From Anthropogastromicrobium sp963626545 (GTDB lineage: Bacteria > Bacillota > Clostridia > Lachnospirales > Lachnospiraceae), in NCBI GenBank assembly GCA_963626545.1, contig CAVFYJ010000051.1, positions 1 through 23,554 of the forward strand: DNA of 23,554 nucleotides, given 5' to 3'. Below the pieces are notes generated by a model that did not search any database, was not told the origin of the DNA, and worked only from the letters and a program-made list of their open reading frames with translations. The translations under genes were made by a program, and so were the position numbers. Of this stretch, positions 1 through 6,746 are shown piece by piece (the first letter of the stretch is position 1; each line of letters begins with the position of its first letter).

Positions 1-62
1 GGGCTCGAACCCTGGACACCCTGATTAAGAGTCAGGTGCTCTACCAACTGAGCTAGAAGCGC
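1..62 (-). tRNA. tRNA-Lys (anticodon CTT), 3' end cut by window edge
   Basis: Read on the minus strand from 62, the sequence gives a 7-nt acceptor arm (GCGCTTC), the TAGCTCAG start of the D arm, an anticodon stem CTGAC/ATCAG around CTCTTAA, and GGGTTCGAGCCC of the T arm. The anticodon CTT decodes lysine AAG. The last part of the acceptor stem and the CCA end lie outside the window. It has its own consensus promoter just upstream. Confidence 0.95.
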
Positions 63-93
63 TTATTTGTTTGTCACTCACGCGACATTCAGT

Positions 94-122
94 ATAATAT
101 CATAGCACAATGGATTTGTCAA
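94..122 (-). promoter_or_regulatory. sigma-A promoter of tRNA-Lys
   Basis: On the minus strand TTGACA (122-117) is followed after exactly 17 nt by TATTAT (99-94). The predicted start lies about 25 nt before the mature tRNA 5' end, leaving a short 5' leader. A perfect -35 suits a stable RNA gene. Confidence 0.8.
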
Positions 123-187
123 CAGTTTTTTGAAAAAAATTAAAAAAATATTTTAAACATGCATTTGCGACAGTTTGGGGCTACAGA

Positions 188-403
188 TTAACCACTTTTC
201 TTTCCGCCGCTTTTTCCTTTGGGGCCTTTCTCGTTGCACCCTTTGCCACCACATCCCTTCCTTCCACCGCAGCAGGCGAAAGGACAGTCTGCACAGGCCT
301 TGGCGGCAGTCTGAAAGCAACGATAGAGATGCAGGAGCGTACAGTCAAAGAAAGGACAGCAAGTGTGGCGAATAATAAATTTACGAAATGGATGGCAGTG
401 CAT
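188..403 (-). CDS. possible small cysteine-rich protein (71 aa), unrecognised
   Basis: A minus-strand ORF whose best start is the ATG at 403: GGAGG lies 4 nt upstream (412-408), while the upstream in-frame ATG at 433 has no ribosome site. The 71-residue product has 11 Cys, including CC pairs, CADCPFACC and GCGGKGC near residues 38-57, and ends in a Gly/Lys-rich tail (GKSGGKKSG). The spaced Cys suggest metal binding or disulfides, but I do not recognise a family. It lies downstream of trmB beyond a hairpin, so it would need its own promoter, and I see no convincing one. A shadow ORF of 66 aa exists on the other strand without a good ribosome site. Existence of the gene is uncertain. Confidence 0.35.
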   Translation of the reverse strand: MHCHPFRKFIIRHTCCPFFDCTLLHLYRCFQTAAKACADCPFACCGGRKGCGGKGCNEKGPKGKSGGKKSG

Positions 404-505
404 AAAGCCTCCAGATAAAAATACTCCTAGCATAAAATATGCAGGAGCACAAAAAAAGCTACAAATAGAGCCAGAGAATGAAAAAAGGATCAGATGTAAC
501 GTAAA

Positions 506-533
506 CGGGGTCAGATGTATAGGTCTGACCCCG
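506..533 (-). terminator. hairpin downstream of trmB, probable terminator
   Basis: A perfect 10-bp inverted repeat (CGGGGTCAGA / TCTGACCCCG, 506-515 and 524-533) with an 8-nt loop lies 14 nt past the trmB stop. On the minus strand the stem is followed by TTTACGTTAC, a weak U-tract, so termination may be incomplete. GGGGTCAGACC-like stems also occur as dispersed intergenic hairpins in clostridia, which is the alternative reading. Confidence 0.55.
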
Positions 534-546
534 ATAATAGACGAAA

Positions 547-1200
547 TTAGCTTTCCTTCTTCTCATGCACCGCTTCTAATTTATAGATTGGATTTCCCAT
601 GGCGGAAAACTTTGCCTCGTACTCCGTCATGATATTGCCCTCGGTAAATTCGCTGTGATGCAGATCGCGTGTCTGCATAAGAAGTGTCCAGCCCGATTCC
701 TGAACGGATTCAAGGCTAAAATCAAATAATGGCTGATTGTCTGTCTTAAATTCAACGACACCGCCGTCAACAAGGATCTGGTCATACAGCGCCAAAAAGC
801 GGCTGCTCGTAAGGCGGCGTTTTGCATGGCGGTCTTTTGGCCACGGGTCGGAGAAGTTTAAGTAGATATGGGCGATCTCACCCGGCGCGAAGATATCTGG
901 AAGATACTCTGCGTCAAAGCGAAGAAACTTTAAGTTTGGAAGCTGAAGTTCCTCCTGCTTTTCGATGGCACGGATTAAGACAGAAGAGTACTTCTCAATT
1001 CCGATGTAGTTGATTTCAGGATGAAGTGCGGCAAGAGAGGTGATAAACTGACCCTTTCCCATGCCGACCTCAATAAAGATCGGGTGGTCATTGCCAAAAA
1101 CTTCAGCGGCAACATGTCCCTTATACTGCTGCGGTTCCTGAATCACGAACGGATTTACTAACATTTCTTCGCGGGCACCCCTGACATTACGTAATCTCAT
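547..1200 (-). CDS. trmB: tRNA (guanine-N7-)-methyltransferase TrmB
   Basis: Makes m7G at position 46 in the variable loop of tRNAs using S-adenosylmethionine; cytoplasmic. The 217-aa protein has the expected length for bacterial TrmB. The SAM-binding motif IEVGMGKG is at residues 43-50, followed by an acidic strand end (GIEKYSSVL, about 67-75). The family signature DPWPKDRHAKRRL (118-130) is intact, as is the FKTDN segment that follows. The start ATG at 1200 has an AGAGGG site about 6 nt upstream. It begins 10 nt after the stop of the cytidylate-kinase-like gene, so the two are very probably co-transcribed from the promoter at 1869-1897. Identity is secure. Confidence 0.95.
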   Translation of the reverse strand: MRLRNVRGAREEMLVNPFVIQEPQQYKGHVAAEVFGNDHPIFIEVGMGKGQFITSLAALHPEINYIGIEKYSSVLIRAIEKQEELQLPNLKFLRFDAEYLPDIFAPGEIAHIYLNFSDPWPKDRHAKRRLTSSRFLALYDQILVDGGVVEFKTDNQPLFDFSLESVQESGWTLLMQTRDLHHSEFTEGNIMTEYEAKFSAMGNPIYKLEAVHEKKES

Positions 1201-1210
1201 GGCAGCCCTC

Positions 1211-1834
1211 TCAGTCCTTCATGCGCTCTGCAACGATTGCCTCGATCATCTCTGCGCACTGCTGATAGGTGTAGCGGCTGGTATCCAGAACAAGATCATA
1301 GTTTCTCGCATCCATCCACTCTTTTCCGGTGAAATGCTTGTAGTAGTCGCTTCTGTACTTATTTGTCTTTGTGATACGCTCTGCGGCATCCTTCTCGCTG
1401 CACTGCATGATCTCCATCTCGTGAGCCAGACAGTCTTTATACTGGGAATGAACAAAGACGCGAACCAGATACGGATAATCCTTTAATACATAATCTCCGC
1501 CTCTTCCGATTACAATAAAAGAGTTATCCTTGATCAGCTCTTTCATAACCTTTGCCTGATAAGCAAATAAGTCATCGCTAGTCGCGTACTCGCTCTTCTC
1601 TGGCAGGATATGCTCTCCGTTGTATACCTTCTTAAAGGCATTGAACAGAGGACTCTTTTTCGTATCCTCATCAGCAGCGGCGAAAACGGCTTCATTGATA
1701 CCACTATTTCCGGCAGCCAGACGAAGCAGCATACGGTCATAGTATTCAATTCCGTAATGAGCGGAGAGAATCTTGGCGATCGAAGTACCGCCGGCACCGC
1801 AGGTTCGGGTAATTGTAATAGCAAAATGTTTCAT
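1211..1834 (-). CDS. cytidylate kinase-like family protein
   Basis: A 207-aa P-loop kinase of the cytidylate-kinase-like family (PF13189 type), common in Clostridia beside the true Cmk; the substrate is not settled. The N-terminus MKHFAITITRTCGAGGTSIAK carries the modified P-loop typical of this family in place of a classic GxxGxGKS. IVIGRGGDYVL near residues 107-117 and LVRVFVHS after it match the conserved core, and a LID-like Arg/Lys-rich region with NKYRSDYYKHFTGKEW follows. I start at ATG 1834 because AGAGGGG (1850-1844) sits 9 nt upstream; an in-frame TTG at 1843 would be only 0-1 nt from that site. First gene of a two-gene unit with trmB. Confidence 0.85.
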   Translation of the reverse strand: MKHFAITITRTCGAGGTSIAKILSAHYGIEYYDRMLLRLAAGNSGINEAVFAAADEDTKKSPLFNAFKKVYNGEHILPEKSEYATSDDLFAYQAKVMKELIKDNSFIVIGRGGDYVLKDYPYLVRVFVHSQYKDCLAHEMEIMQCSEKDAAERITKTNKYRSDYYKHFTGKEWMDARNYDLVLDTSRYTYQQCAEMIEAIVAERMKD

Positions 1835-1868
1835 AACTTCCAACCCCTCTTTCTATTAGTATAGAGAA

Positions 1869-1897
1869 AGTATATATGATAGTTTCCAAAATGTCAA
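1869..1897 (-). promoter_or_regulatory. sigma-A promoter of the cytidylate-kinase-like/trmB unit
   Basis: Minus-strand TTGACA (1897-1892), 17-nt spacer, TATACT (1874-1869). It gives a leader of about 30 nt before the ATG at 1834. It is divergent from the ATPase promoter at 2066-2094. Confidence 0.8.
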
Positions 1898-2065
1898 CGC
1901 ACCAAAAACGATCAGAAACAAACAAGAACAATCAAAAGTAAACAAAAATAAACAAATATATGAAAAAGGAAACCTAGATAAAAACAGACAAAAATACAAG
2001 AAAACACAAGGAAATTTGACAAAAAAATGACAATGTGCATTCTGTTTTTTTAAAACAATTCGCCA
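1898..2065. other. A-rich, T-poor divergent intergenic region
   Basis: About 170 bp between the two divergent promoters. The plus strand is strongly A/C-biased, with AAACAAA-like tracts recurring roughly every 10-11 bp between 1910 and 2010, and three TGACA cores (about 2018, 2028 and 2067). No ORF or stable hairpin is seen. The biased composition suggests curved or UP-element-like DNA serving both promoters; this is inference. Confidence 0.5.
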
Positions 2066-2094
2066 ATGACAATTTTAGCACGTCATACTATAAT
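2066..2094 (+). promoter_or_regulatory. main promoter of the V/A-type ATPase operon
   Basis: ATGACA (2066-2071), a 17-nt spacer and a perfect TATAAT (2089-2094). The start point would fall near 2101, leaving about 19 nt of leader before the ATG at 2120, so little room exists for a 5' riboswitch at the operon head. Confidence 0.8.
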
Positions 2095-2119
2095 GGATGT
2101 GCAAAAAGGAGGCATGCAG

Positions 2120-2431
2120 ATGAATCAGATTATTCAAAGATTAAGTGAAGTAGAAACTGCTGCATCTTCGATTATAGAAGAGGCGGGGGCAAAGAAGAAG
2201 CAGATGGCCAAAGACCAGGATGCCAGAATTGCAGCCTTTGAAAAGCAGGTTCATGAGGAAACTGAGAAGAAGATCAGCGAGCAGCAGGCAGTGCTTGAGG
2301 CAAAGATCGAGGAAGAACTCAAGGCTCACAAGGAGGAGCTTGAAAAGCAGCTCGCCCATATGGACCGTATTTATGAGGAAAGCCATTCGGCAATCGCCAA
2401 GCAGCTGCTGGCAAAGATTGCAGCACAGTAA
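2120..2431 (+). CDS. V/A-type ATPase peripheral-stalk subunit (G/H-like)
   Basis: A 103-aa soluble, highly charged protein predicted to be one long coiled coil: Ala/Glu/Lys/Gln-rich from about residue 15 to 85 with a short AKQLLAKIAAQ tail. This is the expected form of the stalk partner of subunit E (NtpF in Enterococcus, AhaH in archaea), which together link the membrane subunit I to the catalytic head. I start at ATG 2120, 7 nt after AAAGGAGG; the ATG at 2114 is only 1 nt from it and the upstream in-frame ATG at 2066 lies inside the promoter. First gene of the ATPase operon. Coiled coils are low in sequence information, so the call rests largely on position and shape. Confidence 0.8.
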   Translation: MNQIIQRLSEVETAASSIIEEAGAKKKQMAKDQDARIAAFEKQVHEETEKKISEQQAVLEAKIEEELKAHKEELEKQLAHMDRIYEESHSAIAKQLLAKIAAQ

Positions 2432-2446
2432 ATTTTATAGTATAAT
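2418..2446 (+). promoter_or_regulatory. possible internal promoter before ntpC
   Basis: A perfect TATAAT (2441-2446) lies 17 nt after TTGCAG (2418-2423) at the end of the stalk gene. The -35 matches consensus in only its first three bases. It could give extra transcript of ntpC onward; unproven. Confidence 0.35.
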
Positions 2447-2477
2447 TTACCGTGCCGAAAAAATCTTATGAAATGGG

Positions 2478-3533
2478 GTGATTACTATTTCTGGTATCTT
2501 ATCTTACAGCGGTATCAGTGCGAAAGCCCGGGCCATGGGAGGAAAGCTTCTAAAGAAGGAGCATTACGAACAGTTAGTGTCCTGTGCCAGTGTCGGTGAG
2601 GCAGTAGCCTATTTGAGGCAGTTTTCCGAATACGAGCCGCTGCTGAGGGACTTTGACGAGCATGACAGCCACAGAGGAATGATCGAGGCAACACTCATGG
2701 GATCGCTTTACAACGATTACAATCGTCTGTACAGCTTTGCCAGAGGCGAGCAGAGAGCGTTTTTGGATTTTTACTTTCTGCACTATGAGGCAGCTTACTT
2801 AAAGGGTTGTCTTCGAAAGGTCATTTCCGGTCAGAGTATCCCAGAGGATCAGGCATACCGCAGGGCGTTTTTTGAGCGTCATTCACATCTGAAAACGGAT
2901 GTGATTGAGAATAGCACATCGGTAGATGAATTGATCGAAGCTTTAAAGGAAACACCGTTCTTCTATCCGCTCGATGCAATACGCCACACCGAATCGCCGA
3001 GTCTGTTTGACTATGAGGGCAGTCTTGACGTGTTTTATTTTAGCTATGTCTGGAAGCAGAAGGATAAGCTTCTTAAAGGAAAAGAAAGACAGATCATTGC
3101 GGACAGCTATGGAAGACGTATCGATCTGCTGAATATCCAGTGGCTAATGCGTGCAAAGAAAAACTATCGAATGACAGCGCCTGAGCTGTATGCGATGGTA
3201 GTTCCGAGCTACTATCATTTGAAACCGGATGACATCAAGGCCATCGTAGAGGCGCCTACCTATGAGGAGGCAAGAGCATTGATTGTAAACGGCTACTACG
3301 GTCAGAAATACGCAGACGATTTTGCTGAGATTCGTTCTGTGGAAAAGATGTACACCGAGCTGGTTGAGCATATTTTTGAACTCGCTGGCAGAAAAAATCC
3401 ATATTCAGTTGCACCGCTCAATGCGCTGCTGTACCGCAAAGAGCATGAAATTACACGTATCACATCCATTATCGAGGGAATCCGCTATGGAATCCCGGCG
3501 TCCAGACTGATGAAATATGCAGTGATGGAATAA
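2478..3533 (+). CDS. ntpC: V/A-type ATPase subunit C (subunit d of V-ATPase)
   Basis: Couples the central rotor shaft (D/F) to the membrane proteolipid ring. The product is about 350 aa, close to the family norm, and is soluble with an all-helical composition. The N-terminal segment GILSYSGISAKARAMGGKLL matches the family opening (YSaI..KiRam..kLL), so translation must begin before it. The only standard in-frame start is GTG 2478, but this GTG lies inside GGGGTGAT, which itself looks like the ribosome-binding site; the AUU at 2487 sits at the right distance from it (see findings). The frame is closed by TGA at 2469. 46 nt separate it from the stalk gene. Family identity is secure, the exact start is not. 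Confidence 0.9.
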   Translation: MITISGILSYSGISAKARAMGGKLLKKEHYEQLVSCASVGEAVAYLRQFSEYEPLLRDFDEHDSHRGMIEATLMGSLYNDYNRLYSFARGEQRAFLDFYFLHYEAAYLKGCLRKVISGQSIPEDQAYRRAFFERHSHLKTDVIENSTSVDELIEALKETPFFYPLDAIRHTESPSLFDYEGSLDVFYFSYVWKQKDKLLKGKERQIIADSYGRRIDLLNIQWLMRAKKNYRMTAPELYAMVVPSYYHLKPDDIKAIVEAPTYEEARALIVNGYYGQKYADDFAEIRSVEKMYTELVEHIFELAGRKNPYSVAPLNALLYRKEHEITRITSIIEGIRYGIPASRLMKYAVME

Positions 3534-3574
3534 AAGAAAATGAAGAAAAAATGATGGAATGAGTGAGTGCGTGA

Positions 3575-3612
3575 TTGCAAACAAGTTTGTAAAAGTAAAA
3601 TCGAGTTTGCAA
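3575..3612 (+). repeat. inverted repeat with an alternative pairing arm in the ntpC-ntpI spacer
   Basis: TTGCAAAC (3575-3582) is perfectly complementary to GTTTGCAA (3605-3612). A third element, GTTTG at 3585-3589, can pair with the first arm instead, giving a small hairpin with a 2-nt gap. The 128-nt spacer holds nothing else recognisable until the GAGGGG ribosome site of ntpI. Confidence 0.45.
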
Positions 3613-3662
3613 GCAGGTGCAGAAAAGTCAGTTAGTTTATTTAGGAAAGTCGAGGGGTAACC

Positions 3663-5588
3663 ATGATAGAAAAAATGCAATTCTTAAGCATTACGGGACC
3701 CAAAGATGATATTGACAGAGCAATCGAACAGCATTTATCCAAGTATGAGTTTCAGCTGGAAAGCACAATGACCGAGCTTTCCGAGACGGCCGGACTTAAG
3801 CCGTTCATTGAAATCAATCCGTACCGAGAGACCTTAAACAAAGCAACCGCGCTGATGTCCGCAATGGGTGCTGAGGAGACAAAGGCGGATGATTCCATGG
3901 ACGTAAAAGAGGCTGTTTCATTGATCAACAGTGCAGATGCACAGATCAAGGAAGCAGAGAAGACGCTTGAGACATTGAACAAGGATAAGGCAGCTCTTCA
4001 GGAGTTAGTGGATCAGATCACTCCGTTTAACAACCTCGGATATGACGTCCACAAGCTGCTCGCATTCAAGTCCGTAAAGTACCGCTTCGGAAGAATTCCG
4101 GTCGACTACGTGGACAAGCTCATGAAGTACACGTACGACAATGTCAATACGATCTTTTACGAATGCAATAAGGATCAGGATTATGTATGGGGCGTTTATT
4201 TTAGCCCAAAGAATGAGATCGCCAAGATTGATGCCGTTTATAAGGCACTTCACTTTGAGCGCTTCCGTCTCCCAGATGAGTATGAGGGTACTCCGGAGGA
4301 AGCACTGGCCCGTCTGACAAAGGATATTGCAGGGTTAGATGCGCAGATTAAGGAAAAGCAGGGCGAGATCGATCATGTCCTTTCCTCAAAGAAGGATAAG
4401 ATCCTTGCTGCAGTGGCAAAGCTTAAGAAGTTCTCCAAGAACTTTGATATCAGAAGACTGGCAGCCGTTACCGGTGCAGACAAGAAAAACTTCTATATCA
4501 TCTGCTTCTGGATGACCGAGCGCGATGCAAAGAAGCTTCAGGCAGAGCTTGATCATGATCCAAATGTGATCTGCATCGTACACGATGACAACAAGAACCG
4601 TGTCTCACAGCCGCCTGTAAAGCTTCGTAATCCGAAGTTATTCAAGCCGTATGAGATGTATATTCGTATGTATGGTCTGCCAAACTATAATGAGTTTGAC
4701 CCGACCATCTTCGTTGCACTGACCTACTCCTTCATCTTCGGATGGATGTTCGGTGATGTCGGACAGGGTCTGGTACTCGTTATCGGCGGATTTTTGCTGT
4801 ATCACTTCAAGAAGATGAATCTTGCAGCCATCATTAGTATGGCAGGTGTGTTCTCCACCTTCTTCGGATTCATGTTCGGAAGTGTCTTTGGTTTTGAGGA
4901 TGTCCTAGAACCGATTTGGTTACGTCCAATGGACGCGATGACCAATCTTCCAATGATCGGCCGACTGAATACGGTATTTATCGTAGCCGTAGCATTTGGT
5001 ATGGGTTTGATTCTTTTAACCATGGTAATCCACATTATCAATGCAGCAAAAAATCATAGTCTTGGTGATTTGTGCTTTGACACAAACGGAATTGCTGGTC
5101 TGGTATTCTACGGACTGCTTGTATTTGCCATCGTAATGCTGATGACAGGTCACAGCCTTCCGGGTGGTGTACTGCTTGCCGTACTGTTTATCGTGCCGCT
5201 GATCTGTATTGCATTTAAGGAGCAGCTGACCGATCTTTGCGAGAAGAAAAAGCCGGCCGAGAAGACTGGTGCAGTTATGATCGTTGTACAGGCACTGTTC
5301 GAGTTGATTGAGGTACTTCTTAGCTACTTCTCCAATACGATCTCGTTCGTGCGTATCGGTGCATTCGCTGTCAGCCATGCAGCTATGATGCAGGTCGTTA
5401 TGATGCTTGCAGGAGCAGAGAGCGGCACACCGAATATCTTAGTTGTCATTCTCGGAAACCTTTTCGTCTGCGGTATGGAAGGATTGATTGTTGGTATCCA
5501 GGTACTTCGTCTGGAGTACTACGAGATGTTCTCCCGTTTCTACAAGGGCGACGGAAGAGAGTTCGAGCCGTACAACACAAAGCAGTAA
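3663..5588 (+). CDS. ntpI: V/A-type ATPase subunit I (subunit a), membrane stator
   Basis: A 641-aa membrane subunit that forms the ion half-channels against the proteolipid ring. The N-terminal half (about 1-330) is soluble with coiled-coil stretches (near 85-120 and 215-260) that bind the peripheral stalks. The C-terminal half has about seven membrane segments, beginning near FIFGWMFGDVGQG. The essential Arg of the family is in SNTISFVRIGAFAVSHA (R564), with the usual His seven residues on. The opening MIEKMQFLSITGPKDDID is typical of clostridial subunit I and GAGGGG lies about 5 nt upstream of the ATG. Length and motifs are normal. An unusually long spacer follows before ntpK. Confidence 0.96.
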   Translation: MIEKMQFLSITGPKDDIDRAIEQHLSKYEFQLESTMTELSETAGLKPFIEINPYRETLNKATALMSAMGAEETKADDSMDVKEAVSLINSADAQIKEAEKTLETLNKDKAALQELVDQITPFNNLGYDVHKLLAFKSVKYRFGRIPVDYVDKLMKYTYDNVNTIFYECNKDQDYVWGVYFSPKNEIAKIDAVYKALHFERFRLPDEYEGTPEEALARLTKDIAGLDAQIKEKQGEIDHVLSSKKDKILAAVAKLKKFSKNFDIRRLAAVTGADKKNFYIICFWMTERDAKKLQAELDHDPNVICIVHDDNKNRVSQPPVKLRNPKLFKPYEMYIRMYGLPNYNEFDPTIFVALTYSFIFGWMFGDVGQGLVLVIGGFLLYHFKKMNLAAIISMAGVFSTFFGFMFGSVFGFEDVLEPIWLRPMDAMTNLPMIGRLNTVFIVAVAFGMGLILLTMVIHIINAAKNHSLGDLCFDTNGIAGLVFYGLLVFAIVMLMTGHSLPGGVLLAVLFIVPLICIAFKEQLTDLCEKKKPAEKTGAVMIVVQALFELIEVLLSYFSNTISFVRIGAFAVSHAAMMQVVMMLAGAESGTPNILVVILGNLFVCGMEGLIVGIQVLRLEYYEMFSRFYKGDGREFEPYNTKQ

Positions 5589-5870
5589 AAATTTATATCA
5601 TGTAGCTGGTATACAAAATGGGTATTCGACTTAGTATCCATCTGGGTGAATCGAGGTAACAACCGATTTTTCCCAGAGAACGCGAACGCAAATGTGGTCG
5701 TTGGACTGCTTGTTCGCGAATTCTGTTGCTCTGGAACAGATATATCCGCCAAAGTCCTTGAGATGTACGCAGGTATTAGAACTTCATCAATGGAATTATA
5801 GGGGATTGCTCCTAAGTTAAGTCGGGAAAACACACATTTACAAAGCAAAGATAAGAGGAGGATTTTCATT
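5589..5870 (+). other. 282-bp hairpin-rich spacer between ntpI and ntpK (candidate structured RNA or decayed insert)
   Basis: It holds four successive inverted repeats: TCTGGG/CCCAGA (5641-5646, 5672-5677) enclosing AATCG/CGATT (5649-5653, 5664-5668); CGCGAAC/GTTCGCG (5681-5687, 5712-5718) extended by GCA/TGC across a two-base bulge; TCTGTT/AACAGA (5722-5727, 5735-5740); and TAGGGG/CTCCTA (5799-5804, 5809-5814, one G-U). An extended -10-like TGGTATACA is at 5607-5615. The ribosome site for ntpK, GAGGAGG, is at about 5855-5861. The ntpI reading frame continues open from its TAA to a TAG at 5798-5800, and from there into ntpK. No known riboswitch class is recognised by eye. Confidence 0.5.
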
Positions 5871-6308
5871 ATGTTAGTTAAAATCACATTATTTGCAGCA
5901 CTGGTATTAAGTATCGTCGTTCCATTCGCATATTTCTTAAGTGGAACAAAGAATAAAGCACGTTATAAGCTCACAATTGGCACAAATGCAGCAGCATTCT
6001 TCGGTATCATGTTAGTCGCTTGCGGCTTCATGTTCAGCGGAAACGCACAGGCAGCTGAGGCAGCAGCAGAGACCGCAAACGCAGCAGGAAGCCTTTCCAC
6101 AGGTATGGGTTATCTGGCAGCCGCTCTTGTAACTGGTCTTTCCTGTATCGGTGGTGGTATCGCCGTAGCAAGTGCAGCAAGCGCAGCATTAGGTGCAATC
6201 AGTGAGGACTCTTCCATTCTTGGTAAGTCCTTAATCTTCGTAGGTCTGGCAGAGGGTGTCTGCCTGTATGGTCTGATCATTTCCTTCATGATTCTTGGTC
6301 AGCTGTAA
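5871..6308 (+). CDS. ntpK: V/A-type ATPase subunit K (proteolipid, rotor ring)
   Basis: A 145-aa four-helix proteolipid. Helices run roughly 5-24, 38-56, 78-108 and 116-144, with an Ala-rich outer loop (AQAAEAAAETANAAG) between helices 2 and 3. The second hairpin is canonical: a Gly/Ala-rich helix (GGGIAVASAASAALGAI), a polar SEDSS loop and the ion-binding Glu in VGLAEGVCLYG. The first hairpin lacks both a helix-centre Glu and the Gly-rich packing motif, giving one carboxylate per four helices. The Gln that pairs with Glu in the sodium-binding Enterococcus ring is replaced by Gly, which favours protons but is not proof. The ATG follows a strong GAGGAGG. Identity is clear. Confidence 0.93.
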   Translation: MLVKITLFAALVLSIVVPFAYFLSGTKNKARYKLTIGTNAAAFFGIMLVACGFMFSGNAQAAEAAAETANAAGSLSTGMGYLAAALVTGLSCIGGGIAVASAASAALGAISEDSSILGKSLIFVGLAEGVCLYGLIISFMILGQL

Positions 6309-6342
6309 AGAAATGTATATTGTTCGCGGGGCATAGTTCAAT

Positions 6343-6651
6343 ATGAAAATATATTTGGTCAGTGACAATGTAGATACCCTCGTGGGCATGCGTCTGGCAG
6401 GAATTGAAGGCTGCGTTGTTCACGAACAGGGTGAATTAAAGGAAGCAATAGACCGTGCGCTGGAAGACAAGGAAATCGGTATTCTGCTGCTGACAGAAAA
6501 GTTCGGAAGAGAGTATCCGGAGCTGATCAATAAGGTGAAGCTGGATCATAAGCTGCCTCTGATCATTGAGGTTCCTGACCGCCACGGAACAGGCCGCAAG
6601 CCTGACTTCATTACTTCTTATGTAAATGAAGCAATAGGATTAAAGTTATAA
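6343..6651 (+). CDS. ntpG: V/A-type ATPase subunit F, central rotor shaft
   Basis: A 102-aa CheY-like fold subunit that binds subunit D in the rotating shaft. The opening MKIYLVSDNVDTLVGMRLAG matches the family (strand, then a D and the MRLAGIEG helix), followed by GILLLTEKFGREYP and the LPLIIEVPDRHG strand. Length is normal. The gene begins 34 nt after ntpK; the ribosome site is weak (CGGGG about 12 nt upstream), so translation may depend on that of ntpK. In Enterococcus nomenclature this subunit is NtpG; elsewhere it is AtpF or AhaF. Confidence 0.93.
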   Translation: MKIYLVSDNVDTLVGMRLAGIEGCVVHEQGELKEAIDRALEDKEIGILLLTEKFGREYPELINKVKLDHKLPLIIEVPDRHGTGRKPDFITSYVNEAIGLKL

Positions 6652-6663
6652 TCATACAGGGGA

Positions 6664-6710
6664 AAAAGATTAAAAGCGATTGTGCTTGCACAAATTGCTT
6701 TTGATCTTTT
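6664..6710 (+). terminator. very long hairpin between subunit F and E genes (attenuator or processing site)
   Basis: Arms 6664-6684 and 6689-6710 pair through 21 bp with two G-U pairs and a single bulged A (6694), closed by a CTTG loop. The 3' arm ends in GATCTTTTG, so the U-run is part of the stem base, as in A-tail/T-tail intrinsic terminators. It lies 13 nt after the ntpG stop and 37 nt before the ntpE start. Full termination here would silence the catalytic subunits, so partial termination or mRNA processing is more likely. Confidence 0.7.
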
Positions 6711-6746
6711 GAACCGGCCTAAACAGAAGAATGGAAGGTGATTTAG

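Noticed and set aside
175..375. 66-codon plus-strand ORF opposite the Cys-rich frame
   Set aside because: No ribosome site and no family resemblance; the opposite frame has a better start.
2066..2119. Upstream start of the stalk subunit at ATG 2066 or 2114
   Set aside because: 2066 is part of the -35 element and 2114 is 1 nt from the ribosome site; 2120 has proper spacing.
5540..5887. 115-codon minus-strand ORF across the ntpI-ntpK spacer
   Set aside because: Begins inside ntpK and ends inside ntpI, no ribosome site, no recognisable domain. Its existence is noted only as an alternative when judging the spacer as RNA.
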